A stretch of DNA of 64,000 bases from SHZL01 sp963708905 (GTDB lineage Bacteria; Pseudomonadota; Gammaproteobacteria; Xanthomonadales; SZUA-36), in assembly GCA_963708905.1 (NCBI GenBank), contig CAVPUV010000060.1, positions 51,845 to 115,844 on the forward strand. Reading direction: 5' to 3'. This document shows, in pieces, positions 53,049 to 61,157 of the stretch; the first letter of the stretch is position 1; every line of letters begins with the position of its first letter. The notes beneath the pieces are model-generated. The model was not told the origin of the DNA. It was given only the letters and a program-made list of their open reading frames with translations, and made no database searches. The position numbers and the translations under genes were made by a program.

Positions 53049-53729
53049 ATGGCAGTACATCACAGCATCGTCGCGGAATTCCGTGAGGACGTGGGGAAGG
53101 GTGCGAGCCGCCGCCTGCGTCATAAAGGAAAAGTTCCAGCGATTATTTATGGAGGACACCGTGACCCGGTGGCGCTCACCTTGCAGCAAACCGCTTTGCT
53201 GCATGCATCAGAGCAAGAATCGTTTTACGCCAGCATTATCGAAATCCGGGTTGGTGATGACCTCACCCAGCAAGCGGTAGTGCGTGATATGCATCGGCAC
53301 CCATTCAAGCCCATCATCATGCATGTCGACTTCATGCGCGTGTCCGCGGGTGAATTGCTGACCTTGGCTGTGCCGATTCATTTTATTGGCGAAGAAAGCT
53401 CACCAGCAGGTAAAACGTCTGGTGTGGTTATCCAGCATCATATGACGGATGTCGAGATCGAAGCCATGCCACAGGATTTGCCGGAGTTCCTGTCGGTCGA
53501 TTTGTCCTCGATGAATGTGGGTGATTCCATCATGCTGTCGGACATTCCTTTACCGCAGGGTGTTACCATCCCTGCCCTCGAGAGTGGTTCTGAGCATGAT
53601 GTAGCCATCGCCAATGCCATCCATGTCAAGGAGACTCAAGGAAGCGAAGCCGATACGACTGAGGTTCAAGCTGTCCCAGAAGTTCCGAAAGTTGGTAAAG
53701 ACGAGACCGGTGAGGTTGATGAGACCTAG
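53049..53729 (+). CDS. rplY: 50S ribosomal protein L25 (CTC/TL5 type)
   Basis: It binds 5S rRNA. The 226-residue protein has the N-terminal L25 domain (REDVGKGASRRLRHKGKVPAIIYGG, RDMHRHPFKPIIMHVDFMRV) and a C-terminal TL5 beta domain, with an acidic tail. It is longer than E. coli L25 (94 residues), as is usual for the CTC form. The final bases (CCTAG) run into the repeat remnant at 53728, so the stop codon is shared with that element. It precedes pth and ychF. Confidence 0.95.
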   Translation: MAVHHSIVAEFREDVGKGASRRLRHKGKVPAIIYGGHRDPVALTLQQTALLHASEQESFYASIIEIRVGDDLTQQAVVRDMHRHPFKPIIMHVDFMRVSAGELLTLAVPIHFIGEESSPAGKTSGVVIQHHMTDVEIEAMPQDLPEFLSVDLSSMNVGDSIMLSDIPLPQGVTIPALESGSEHDVAIANAIHVKETQGSEADTTEVQAVPEVPKVGKDETGEVDET

Positions 53730-53807
53730 TACCGTGACCTATAAATTTCGACACGACCAGCGAGTCGCTGACCGGTCAGATGCAAGGCGCGCTTGTGCAG
53801 GAAGGGC
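53728..53807. mobile_element. Truncated remnant of miniature element family 2 (80 bp)
   Basis: This matches the first 80 bp of the full element at 57775 with about seven differences, starting at the same tip (AGTACCGTGACC). After AGGAAGGGC the similarity ends, and the other inverted end is absent. It overlaps the rplY stop codon and lies just before pth. Confidence 0.85.
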
Positions 53808-53828
53808 TGGACATTCCAGGATAGGACC

Positions 53829-54416
53829 TTGTCCACATTATTCGTGATCGCTGGTCTGGGTAATCCAGGCCCAGAATATGCTGAAACCCGGCACAATGCC
53901 GGGTTTTGGTTTTTGGACGCTTTGGCACAGCGCAGTCATGTTGCTTTTCGCTTGCAAACCAGGCTTTGTGCTCAAACAGCCCGGGTCACTTTACAAGGAA
54001 AGGACTGTGTTCTGGTCAGACCAACCACATTCATGAATCATAGCGGGCAGGCAATTCGTGCCGTGACCGACTATTTCCAGGCATCAGTGGCGAATCTGTT
54101 GGTGGCCTACGATGAACTCGATCTTCCGGCCGGGGTAAGCCGTCTCAAGCAGGGTGGCGGACATGGTGGGCACAACGGCATGAGAGACATTTTTCGACAC
54201 ATGCCGAACCACGACTTCTTACGTCTGCGTATTGGTATTGGTCATCCCGGCAGTAAAGATGCTGTAACTGACTACGTGCTGGGCAGGCCTCCGGCTGATG
54301 AAGAAAAGCTGATTCGGGGCGCCATCGGGGAAGCCATCGCGGCTCTCCCGGATGTACTGTGTGGCCAGTTACCTAAAGCGATGAAAACGTTGCACACCCA
54401 GGAAAATGCCGGGTAG
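53829..54416 (+). CDS. pth: Peptidyl-tRNA hydrolase
   Basis: It frees tRNA from prematurely released peptidyl-tRNA. The protein of about 195 residues has VIAGLGNPGPEYAETRHNAGFWFLD with the catalytic His of TRHNAG, VRPTTFMNHSGQAI, and the conserved LVAYDELDLPAG and GGGHGGHNGMRDI. I choose the TTG at 53829, which has AGGA about 8 bases upstream and fits the family. An earlier frame from 53793 would be read through the element remnant. It sits between rplY and ychF, the standard order. Confidence 0.94.
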   Translation: MSTLFVIAGLGNPGPEYAETRHNAGFWFLDALAQRSHVAFRLQTRLCAQTARVTLQGKDCVLVRPTTFMNHSGQAIRAVTDYFQASVANLLVAYDELDLPAGVSRLKQGGGHGGHNGMRDIFRHMPNHDFLRLRIGIGHPGSKDAVTDYVLGRPPADEEKLIRGAIGEAIAALPDVLCGQLPKAMKTLHTQENAG

Positions 54417-54430
54417 ATTGGGAATTACTG

Positions 54431-55522
54431 ATGGGATTTAGATGCGGTATTGTCGGTTTGCCAAATGTCGGCAAGTCCACCCTGTTCAATTCACTGACGC
54501 TCGCGGGTATTGCGGCGGAAAACTATCCGTTTTGCACCATCGACCCAAATGTGGGCGTGGTGGCGGTTCCTGACCCTCGTCTGCAGCAATTGGCGAATAT
54601 CGTCTTACCCCAACGAATAGTACCCACGACGATGGAATTTGTGGATATAGCGGGCCTGGTTGCAGGTGCTTCCCAGGGTGAAGGCCTGGGAAACCAGTTC
54701 CTGGCGCACATTAGAGAAACGGATGCAATCGCCCACGTGGTTCGCTGCTTCGAAAATGATGACGTTGTCCATGTTTCCGGACGGGTAGAGCCGTTATCGG
54801 ACATTGCAGTCATTAACACAGAACTCGCGCTGGCCGATCTGGAGACTATCGAACGGACCATTCAGCGGGTCGAAAAACTTGCCAAAGTCAACCCCAAGGA
54901 AGTAAAGATCCGGCTGGATATGCTGCTGCAGTTGCAAGCTGCGTTGAACGCCGGTCTGCCGGCCAGAAGCGTGGCATTCACGCCCGAAGAAAAACTGGCA
55001 ATCAGAGATCTGAACCTGATCACCATGAAGCCAGTAATGTTTATTGCCAACGTGGCGGAAGGGGAGATCAAGGACAATCCATGGCTGGACCGATTACGAT
55101 TGGCCACAACTCAGGAAGGTGCAGAAGTGCTCCCCGTATGCGCGGGAATTGAAGCCGAAATCTCCCGGTTGGATGACAACGATCGCAGGGGCTTCCTCAA
55201 AGAAATGGGCCTGGAAGAGTCCGGTCTGGACCAGGTGGTTCGTGCCGGATACCGGTTGTTGAAGCTATTGACTTTTTTTACTGCGGGGAAGAAAGAAGTC
55301 AAGGCCTGGACAGTCCAGTCCGGGTCAACTGCGCCGCAAGCGGCGGGAAGGATTCACACGGATTTCGAAAAGGGTTTTATTCGTGCCGAAGTGACTGCAT
55401 TCGCTGACTTTATCGCCCTGGGCGGCGAACAAGGCGCGAAAGAAGCAGGCAAGTTGCGGCTGGAAGGTAAAAACTATGTTGTGACCGAGGGTGATGTCAT
55501 GCACTTCCGTTTTAACGTTTAG
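54431..55522 (+). CDS. ychF: Redox-regulated ATPase YchF (Obg-like)
   Basis: This 363-residue P-loop protein of the Obg/YchF family binds ATP rather than GTP and associates with ribosomes. It has G1 GLPNVGKSTLFN, the DIAGLVAGASQGEGLGNQFL switch region, an internal coiled-coil domain and the C-terminal TGS domain (TAPQAAGRIHTDFEKGFIRAEV). The start is the ATG at 54431, 15 bases after pth. Confidence 0.97.
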   Translation: MGFRCGIVGLPNVGKSTLFNSLTLAGIAAENYPFCTIDPNVGVVAVPDPRLQQLANIVLPQRIVPTTMEFVDIAGLVAGASQGEGLGNQFLAHIRETDAIAHVVRCFENDDVVHVSGRVEPLSDIAVINTELALADLETIERTIQRVEKLAKVNPKEVKIRLDMLLQLQAALNAGLPARSVAFTPEEKLAIRDLNLITMKPVMFIANVAEGEIKDNPWLDRLRLATTQEGAEVLPVCAGIEAEISRLDDNDRRGFLKEMGLEESGLDQVVRAGYRLLKLLTFFTAGKKEVKAWTVQSGSTAPQAAGRIHTDFEKGFIRAEVTAFADFIALGGEQGAKEAGKLRLEGKNYVVTEGDVMHFRFNV

Positions 55523-55637
55523 GCGCTTGACGAGGACACGGAGACTGCAAAAACCCCATAAAATACTTTGCATGTCACAATTTTTGCGCTATAAGCAGTG
55601 CAGAATTTCCGCTGAAGAGAGTCCGGGGGCTTCGGGG

Positions 55638-56009
55638 ATGCCACGTGCGAAGAAAAAGGTAACAGGCAACGCCAAATCAGTGCCTATGGGAAGACCGGTA
55701 GAAGACTCCTTTGAGCCACTGGTCCAGGCCCCAACTTCGTTCGTCTCATCTTCAAGATCAAACCAGAACAAGGCCGGGCAGCGAAAGCGCGGATGGCGTG
55801 ACATTGAAGCCATCAGAGAACGTGCCAGGCTGAAGAAAATGCTGGTCGATATCTGGCATGAAGACATTGAACTCGATGATGATATTTTTGGTAATTTAGA
55901 TCATCTGTCAGGGTACTACGCCAATTTTGCAGAAGAGGAAGAAGAAATCGAAATCGATGAAGAACTGATTGACGATGATGAGGAAGATTTCGAAGAAAAA
56001 GGGGAGTGA
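55638..56009 (+). CDS. Small acidic-tailed protein, DUF3545/PA3496-like
   Basis: This is a protein of about 123 residues. It has a basic N-terminus (MPRAKKKVTGNAK), a central conserved helix (KRGWRDIEAIRERARLKKMLVDIW) and a very acidic C-terminal tail (AEEEEEIEIDEELI...). The helix resembles the small DUF3545/PA3496 family linked to envelope integrity, though the similarity is short. The open frame extends upstream to 55491, overlapping ychF. I take ATG 55638 because the Shine-Dalgarno-like GGGGG is just before it; 55572 is also possible. Confidence 0.5.
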   Translation: MPRAKKKVTGNAKSVPMGRPVEDSFEPLVQAPTSFVSSSRSNQNKAGQRKRGWRDIEAIRERARLKKMLVDIWHEDIELDDDIFGNLDHLSGYYANFAEEEEEIEIDEELIDDDEEDFEEKGE

Positions 56010-56073
56010 TTCCGAGGCGGCTGAGCGCATCGGGAATCGAAGCTTCCCTGGCTGGTTTGGCTAATTTCTATCT

Positions 56074-56102
56074 TGACACTCTGGGGTTCCTAAGCGAGAA
56101 TG
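56074..56102 (+). promoter_or_regulatory. Promoter of the tRNA-tuf operon
   Basis: TTGACA at 56074-56079 and GAGAAT at 56097-56102 have a 17-bp spacer, followed by a GC-rich discriminator (GCACGGC) typical of stringently controlled stable-RNA promoters. It is 137 bp upstream of tRNA-Tyr. The 230-bp gap holds no other gene. Confidence 0.65.
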
Positions 56103-56239
56103 CACGGCTAGCCTGAGAAGAGTCAGGGCGGGCTGTTGCGGTTTTTTTTCGGGCGGAAAGCCTTAATCAGGCATGACTGTGGCAGACATGACCGGGGTAA
56201 CACAAAGGTTCAATTGTCCTGATGCGGGTTCAGGGTACC

Positions 56240-56324
56240 GGAGGGGTACTCAAGCGGTCAACGAGGGCAGACTGTAAATCTGCTGGCTACGCCTTCGTAG
56301 GTTCGAATCCTACCCCCTCCACCA
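56240..56324 (+). tRNA. tRNA-Tyr (GTA)
   Basis: An 85-base class II tRNA with encoded CCA. The acceptor GGAGGGG pairs with CCCCTCC, the anticodon is GTA (GACTGTAAATC), and the long variable arm is CTGGCTACGCCTTCG. It is the first tRNA of the Tyr-Gly-Thr-tuf cluster, conserved in gammaproteobacteria. Confidence 0.97.
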
Positions 56325-56352
56325 TTTTGCAGGGAAGGGTTGCAGTAACCGG

Positions 56353-56426
56353 GCGGGTGTAGTTCAAGGGCAGAACCTCAGCCTTCCAAGCTGATGATGT
56401 GGGTTCGATTCCCATCACCCGCTCCA
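56353..56426 (+). tRNA. tRNA-Gly (TCC)
   Basis: A 74-base tRNA with encoded CCA. The acceptor GCGGGTG pairs with CACCCGC, and the anticodon TCC is in GCCTTCCAAGC. It lies 28 bases after tRNA-Tyr. Confidence 0.97.
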
Positions 56427-56459
56427 CAGAAAGAGTTGAGACCAGGTGGGACAGATTTT

Positions 56460-56535
<76 letters not shown>

Positions 56536-56575
56536 AAGATTGATGAAACATTGACTGCATATTTCGGAGACTGGC

Positions 56576-57766
56576 ATGTCAAAAGCAAAATTTGAACGAA
56601 CCAAGCCGCATGTAAACGTGGGAACGATTGGCCATGTTGACCATGGTAAGACGACGCTGACGGCGGCGATGACGAAAGTCTGTGCGGAAGCGCGCGGTGG
56701 CGAATACAAGGCGTACGACCAGATTGACAATGCGCCGGAAGAGCGTGCCCGCGGAATTACCATTGCGACGGCGCACGTGGAATATGAGTCAGAGCAGCGG
56801 CACTATGCGCACGTAGACTGCCCGGGACACGCGGATTATATAAAGAACATGATCACGGGTGCAGCGCAGATGGACGGTGCGATACTGGTGGTGTCGGCGG
56901 CGGACGGGCCGATGCCGCAGACGCGGGAGCATATTTTGCTGGCGCGGCAGGTGGGTGTGCCGTACATCCTGGTGTACCTGAACAAGGCGGACATGGTGGA
57001 TGATGCGGAGTTGCTGGAGCTGGTGGAGCTGGAAGTACGCGAGTTGTTGTCGTCGTATGAGTTTCCGGGTGACGACACGCCGATTGTGACGGGTTCTGCG
57101 CTGAAGGCGCTGGAAGGAGATAGCTCGGATCTTGGGGTGCCATCGGTGGTTAAGTTGTTGCAGGAGATGGATCGCTACCTGCCGCAACCGGTGCGTGTGC
57201 TGGACAAGCCGTTTTTGTTGCCGATTGAGGATGTATTCTCGATTTCGGGTCGTGGCACGGTGGTGACCGGGCGGGTGGAGCGCGGTGTGATCAAGGTGGG
57301 TGAAGAAGTTGAGATTGTCGGGATACACCCGACGACGAAGACGGTGTGCACGGGTGTAGAGATGTTCCGCAAGTTGCTGGACGAAGGACGTGCGGGTGAT
57401 AACGTGGGGGTGTTGCTGCGCGGGACCAAGCGCGATGAAGTGGAGCGCGGCCAGGTACTGGCGCATCCGGGATCGATTACGCCGCACACGAAGTTTGAGG
57501 CGGAGGTATATATTCTGTCGAAAGATGAGGGCGGAAGGCACACGCCATTTTTCAAAGGCTACCGGCCGCAGTTTTATTTCCGCACCACGGATGTAACGGG
57601 TGCGTGTGAGTTACCGGAAGGTGTGGAGATGGTGATGCCGGGCGACAATGTGCAGATGCAGGTGACATTGATTGCACCGATTGCGATGGAAGAAGGGTTG
57701 CGTTTTGCGATACGCGAAGGTGGCCGGACGGTGGGTGCGGGCGTAGTCGCCAAAATCCACGAGTAG
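56576..57766 (+). CDS. tuf: Elongation factor Tu
   Basis: This GTPase carries aminoacyl-tRNA to the ribosome. The 396-residue protein has G1 GHVDHGKTT, the effector region PEERARGITIATAHVEYE, G3 VDCPGHADYIKNM, G4 NKADMVDD and domains II and III. Codon use is noticeably biased and uniform, for example GTG, GTGCTG and CTGGAG runs, as in highly expressed genes. It follows tRNA-Thr; a 268-bp palindromic element begins 9 bases after its stop and separates it from tRNA-Trp and secE. Confidence 0.98.
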   Translation: MSKAKFERTKPHVNVGTIGHVDHGKTTLTAAMTKVCAEARGGEYKAYDQIDNAPEERARGITIATAHVEYESEQRHYAHVDCPGHADYIKNMITGAAQMDGAILVVSAADGPMPQTREHILLARQVGVPYILVYLNKADMVDDAELLELVELEVRELLSSYEFPGDDTPIVTGSALKALEGDSSDLGVPSVVKLLQEMDRYLPQPVRVLDKPFLLPIEDVFSISGRGTVVTGRVERGVIKVGEEVEIVGIHPTTKTVCTGVEMFRKLLDEGRAGDNVGVLLRGTKRDEVERGQVLAHPGSITPHTKFEAEVYILSKDEGGRHTPFFKGYRPQFYFRTTDVTGACELPEGVEMVMPGDNVQMQVTLIAPIAMEEGLRFAIREGGRTVGAGVVAKIHE

Positions 57767-57774
57767 TTTGCACC

Positions 57775-58042
57775 AGTACCGTGACCCATATATTTCGATA
57801 CAACCAGCGAGTCGCTGACCGGTCAGTTGCAAGACGCGCTTGCGCAGGAAGGGCGGGCCCCCTTTCAAGTAAGCGCAACGCCGCAGATGGCCGGTCAGCG
57901 GCTCGCCCGGAGGGAGCCCCCGGGATGCACCAGGACGGCGTTGCAGCGCTTGACAAGGATTGGGCCATTGCCTGCGCGCTGCGCCTTGTCCTGGCACATC
58001 CGGGGGGCTCTGGTTGTATCGAAATATATGGGTCACGGTACT
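57775..58042. mobile_element. Miniature inverted-repeat element, family 2 (268 bp)
   Basis: The two ends are perfect 33-bp inverted repeats (57775-57807 and 58010-58042; tip AGTACCGTGACCCATATATT). Inside is a second inverted pair (CGAGTCGCTGACCGGTC near 57810 against GGCCGGTCAGCGGCTCG near 57885). No clear target duplication is seen and there is no coding potential. It sits in the tuf-tRNA-Trp gap, inside what is normally one transcript, and ends six bases before the tRNA. Confidence 0.88.
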
Positions 58043-58048
58043 AATGAT

Positions 58049-58124
58049 AGGCCAGTAGCTCAATTGGCAGAGCGGCGGTCTCCAAAACCGCAGGTTGGGG
58101 GTTCGATTCCCTCCTGGCCTGCCA
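58049..58124 (+). tRNA. tRNA-Trp (CCA)
   Basis: A 76-base tRNA with encoded CCA. The acceptor AGGCCAG pairs with CTGGCCT, and the anticodon CCA is in GGTCTCCAAAACC. It is in the usual place between tuf and secE. Confidence 0.97.
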
Positions 58125-58160
58125 GTGACAGGATTACCGGGGAAATTTGAAAGCCGGAAC

Positions 58161-58541
58161 ATGAGTACGAAAACGGAAACAGGCAAGTCGCCATTGCTCA
58201 ACACTTTTTTGTTGACGATTGCAATCGTGATGCTACTGGGTGGCACTGCGGCCTACTATTATTTCCAGGACCTGGTGAATACACCCATCCGCCTGGTGGG
58301 TTTGATAGCAGTCGCTTTTGCTGCCTCGTTTATTGCGGCGCAGTCAGACAAAGGGTCGGCGTTTTTTCGGTTCCTCAAGGAATCCGACATTGAACGTCGA
58401 AAAGTAGTCTGGCCGACCCACCAGGAGACATTGCAGACGGCATTGATGGTAGTCATAGTCACTATTCTGATTTCGTTGATGCTGGCAGGCATTGACTGGG
58501 TACTGGGTGCCGCTATTCGTGCCCTGGTGGGCGGAGCCTGA
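58161..58541 (+). CDS. secE: Preprotein translocase subunit SecE
   Basis: This is a 126-residue clamp subunit of the SecYEG channel. It has three membrane helices (about 14-34, 42-59 and 92-115) and the conserved amphipathic linker ERRKVVWPTHQETLQTALMV. The ATG at 58161 fits the E. coli length; an in-frame start at 58095 lies within tRNA-Trp and is rejected. nusG starts 3 bases after its stop. Confidence 0.97.
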   Translation: MSTKTETGKSPLLNTFLLTIAIVMLLGGTAAYYYFQDLVNTPIRLVGLIAVAFAASFIAAQSDKGSAFFRFLKESDIERRKVVWPTHQETLQTALMVVIVTILISLMLAGIDWVLGAAIRALVGGA

Positions 58542-58544
58542 TCG

Positions 58545-59078
58545 ATGTCTAAACGATGGTATGTGGTTCACGCCTATTCGGGATTTGAAAAACAGGTCAA
58601 AAGATCTCTGGAAGACCGTATCGCACGCGCCGGCATGGAAGAGTTTTTTGGTGATGTGCTGGTGCCAACTGAAGAAGTTGTAGAAATGAAAGGCGGCCAG
58701 AAACGCCGCTCGGATCGGAAATTTTTCCCCGGCTATGTGCTGGTGGAAATGGAGATGACCGACGAAACCTGGCACCTGGTGAAGGACGTTCCGAAAGTTA
58801 TGGGTTTCATTGGCGGAACGGCTGATCGGCCCGCGCCAATCAGCAGCAAAGAGGCCGATGTCATCCTCAATCGAGTACAGGAAGGAGTCGATAAGCCGCG
58901 ACCGAAGGTGCTTTTCGAGCCAGGTGAAATGGTCCGTGTTGTGGATGGGCCGTTCAACGATTTCAATGGTGTCGTTGAGGGTGTTGACTACGACAAGAGC
59001 CGTCTGAAAGTGGCGGTTTTGATATTTGGCCGATCAACCCCGGTAGAACTGGAGTTCCACCAGGTAGAGAAGGCTTAA
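58545..59078 (+). CDS. nusG: Transcription termination/antitermination factor NusG
   Basis: It binds RNA polymerase and couples it to Rho and ribosomes. The 177-residue protein has the NGN domain (MSKRWYVVHAYSGFEKQVKRSLEDR, RKFFPGYVLVEMEM) and a C-terminal KOW motif (FEPGEMVRVVDGPFNDFNGVVEGVD). It is translated together with secE. Confidence 0.98.
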   Translation: MSKRWYVVHAYSGFEKQVKRSLEDRIARAGMEEFFGDVLVPTEEVVEMKGGQKRRSDRKFFPGYVLVEMEMTDETWHLVKDVPKVMGFIGGTADRPAPISSKEADVILNRVQEGVDKPRPKVLFEPGEMVRVVDGPFNDFNGVVEGVDYDKSRLKVAVLIFGRSTPVELEFHQVEKA

Positions 59079-59105
59079 ATACGTTGCGTTTTAGCATTTA
59101 AAGAC

Positions 59106-59142
59106 GGGGAGCCGAGCCACTGGTTGGCCGGCGCTTGAACCC
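59106..59142 (+). promoter_or_regulatory. Putative L1-binding translational operator before rplK
   Basis: GGGGAGCC ... GGCG CTTGAACCC can fold into the stem and internal loop that ribosomal protein L1 recognises on the L11-L1 mRNA. It lies 14 bases before the rplK start, the usual place of this feedback site. Confidence 0.45.
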
Positions 59143-59155
59143 AGGGAGAAAGATA

Positions 59156-59590
59156 ATGGCAAAGAAAGTTGCGGCATATATCAAGCTGCAGGTTCCGGCA
59201 GGCGCCGCCAACCCAAGTCCACCGGTGGGCCCCGCTCTGGGTCAGCATGGCGTCAATATCATGGAGTTCTGCAAGACGTTTAATGCCAGAACTCAAAGCA
59301 TGGAAAATGGCATGCCGATCCCGGTGATCATCACGGTTTATTCAGATCGTAGTTTTACTTTCATCACCAAGACACCGCCGGCCGCAGTGCTGCTGAAAAA
59401 GGCAGCGGGTATTCCCAAGGGCAGTGGTGAGCCGAACACCAAAAAAGTCGGTACCGTCACGCGGGCGCAATTGGAAGAAATTGCCAAGCTGAAAGAGCCT
59501 GACATCACGGCCGCCAGTATCGACGCCGCCATTCGCACGATTGCAGGATCGGCGCGCAGTATGGGTCTGATTGTGACGGGAGTGGAATGA
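59156..59590 (+). CDS. rplK: 50S ribosomal protein L11
   Basis: This 144-residue protein of the GTPase-associated centre has AYIKLQVPAGAANPSPPVGPALGQHGVNIMEFCKTFNA and the C-terminal RNA-binding domain (GTVTRAQLEEIAKLKEPD, GSARSMGLIVTG). The ATG at 59156 with GGGAG upstream matches family length. Confidence 0.98.
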   Translation: MAKKVAAYIKLQVPAGAANPSPPVGPALGQHGVNIMEFCKTFNARTQSMENGMPIPVIITVYSDRSFTFITKTPPAAVLLKKAAGIPKGSGEPNTKKVGTVTRAQLEEIAKLKEPDITAASIDAAIRTIAGSARSMGLIVTGVE

Positions 59591-60285
59591 TGGCCAGGTT
59601 GAGCAAAAGAGTGAAATCGGTTCGTGAGCATATCGAGCCGGGTAAAGTCTATGCCGTTGAAGAGGCCCTGACCATCCTGAAACAAACCAGCAAGGTAAAG
59701 TTCACCGAGTCGGTTGACGTGGCGATTCGCTTGGGCGTCGATCCGCGTAAATCGGACCAGAACGTTCGAGGTTCAACAGTGTTACCAAATGGCACCGGTA
59801 AAATTGTTCGCGTGGCTGTATTTGCCCAGAGCGAAAATGCGGAGAAAGCCAAGGCTGCCGGTGCCGATGTTGTAGGTATGGATGACCTGCACGACAGGAT
59901 GAAAGAAGGCGACCTGAATTTCGATGTGGTCATAGCCACGCCAGACGCGATGCGTGTGGTCGGTAAACTCGGCCAGTTGCTGGGCCCGCGCGGCCTGATG
60001 CCGAACCCAAAGGTCGGTACCGTCACCACAGATGTGGCAACAGCTGTAAGAAATGCAAAAGCAGGCCAGGTGCGCTACCGCACCGACAAGGCCGGCATCG
60101 TCCATTCGACTATCGGCAAAGCCAATTTTGAAGTGGACGCACTCAAGGGCAACCTTGCTGCACTGCTGAAAGACCTGGTCAAGTTGAAGCCATCGTCGGC
60201 CAAGGGGATTTACCTGCAGAAAATAGCAGTGTCTACAACCATGGGCCCGGGCATCCTGGTCGATCAGGGAACATTGGAATATTGA
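59590..60285 (+). CDS. rplA: 50S ribosomal protein L1
   Basis: This 231-residue protein of the L1 stalk also represses its own operon. It shows KFTESVDVAIRLGVDPRKSDQNVRGSTVLPNGTGK, LGPRGLMPNPKVGTVT and the basic AKAGQVRYRTDKAGIVHSTIGK. The ATG at 59590 overlaps the rplK stop; the ATG three bases earlier is equivalent. Confidence 0.98.
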   Translation: MARLSKRVKSVREHIEPGKVYAVEEALTILKQTSKVKFTESVDVAIRLGVDPRKSDQNVRGSTVLPNGTGKIVRVAVFAQSENAEKAKAAGADVVGMDDLHDRMKEGDLNFDVVIATPDAMRVVGKLGQLLGPRGLMPNPKVGTVTTDVATAVRNAKAGQVRYRTDKAGIVHSTIGKANFEVDALKGNLAALLKDLVKLKPSSAKGIYLQKIAVSTTMGPGILVDQGTLEY

Positions 60286-60448
60286 TAGAAATTTCGTTTG
60301 CCGGGTGCATGCGGGCCCGGTCACGAAACGGCGGCTTTGCCTCTGGGGAGGCGGACCGTCAGAGACCGCAGGTGCGGATTGGCTATTTGAGGCATTCCGC
60401 TTAAGAGTGTACCGGGTGACCGGCCACGGCCTGCGCAGATGGTGGCTG

Positions 60449-60577
60449 CCTGACCACTCAAGTGCTTTGATGTTTTGCCAAGTAGTGAGCATGTTCAAGC
60501 ACTTGAGTGGTCAGGTCTCCACTGGATTAAAGTCTACAAGGCCGTTTATCCGGCCTTCAGACTTCAGGAGGTAACCA
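60449..60577 (+). promoter_or_regulatory. rplJ leader with long hairpin and L10-type kink hairpin
   Basis: A perfect 19-bp inverted repeat CCTGACCACTCAAGTGCTT (60449-60467) pairs with 60497-60515 across a 29-base loop. A second hairpin GTCT..AAGGCCG/CGGCCTT..AGAC lies at ~60533-60563, just before the Shine-Dalgarno AGGAGG. The second hairpin's position and shape fit the L10-binding autoregulatory leader. The long one may also control the L10-L7/L12 mRNA or be a processing or attenuation site. The 292-bp rplA-rplJ gap holds no gene. Confidence 0.6.
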
Positions 60578-61105
60578 ATGGCGCTCAATATTGAGCAGAA
60601 GAAAGCAGTAGTAGCAGAAGTGGCCAATGTGGCCAAGTCTGCGCTTGCCGCTGTTGCCGCAGAGTATTGTGGCCTCACCGTTGAGGAGATGACTGATCTG
60701 CGGGTAAAAGCGCGGGCCGGTAATGTTTATCTCAAGGTGGCCAAAAATACGCTGGTGCGCAGAGCTGTCGAAGGTACCGAGTTTGAGTGCATGCAGGACG
60801 AACTGACAGGACCTCTCCTGTTCGCGTTCAGCATGGACGATCCCGGTGCTGCTGCCCGGCTGGTCAAGGACTACGCAAAGGATCACAACAAACTTGTCAC
60901 GCGGCTGGTGGCCGTGGGCGGTCAGATGTATGGCGCTTCCGAGTTGGAACGTCTATCCAATCTGCCGACTTACGATCAAGCAATCGCGATTCTCATGGGC
61001 GTCATGAAAGCGCCAATTGAGAAGCTGGTTCGAACCCTTGCAGAGCCCCATGCCAAACTGGTGCGGACGATGGCTGCCGTACGTGACGCCAAGAAAGCTG
61101 CTTGA
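60578..61105 (+). CDS. rplJ: 50S ribosomal protein L10
   Basis: This 175-residue stalk base protein has IEQKKAVVAEVANVAKSALAAVAAEYCGLTVEEMTDLR and LKVAKNTLVRRAVEGT. The C-terminal helix binds L7/L12 dimers. AGGAGG lies before the ATG. Confidence 0.98.
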   Translation: MALNIEQKKAVVAEVANVAKSALAAVAAEYCGLTVEEMTDLRVKARAGNVYLKVAKNTLVRRAVEGTEFECMQDELTGPLLFAFSMDDPGAAARLVKDYAKDHNKLVTRLVAVGGQMYGASELERLSNLPTYDQAIAILMGVMKAPIEKLVRTLAEPHAKLVRTMAAVRDAKKAA

Positions 61106-61157
61106 ATTTTCAATCTATCAGTGGGCTTAGGCCTCTGTAACTAACGTGGAGACGACA

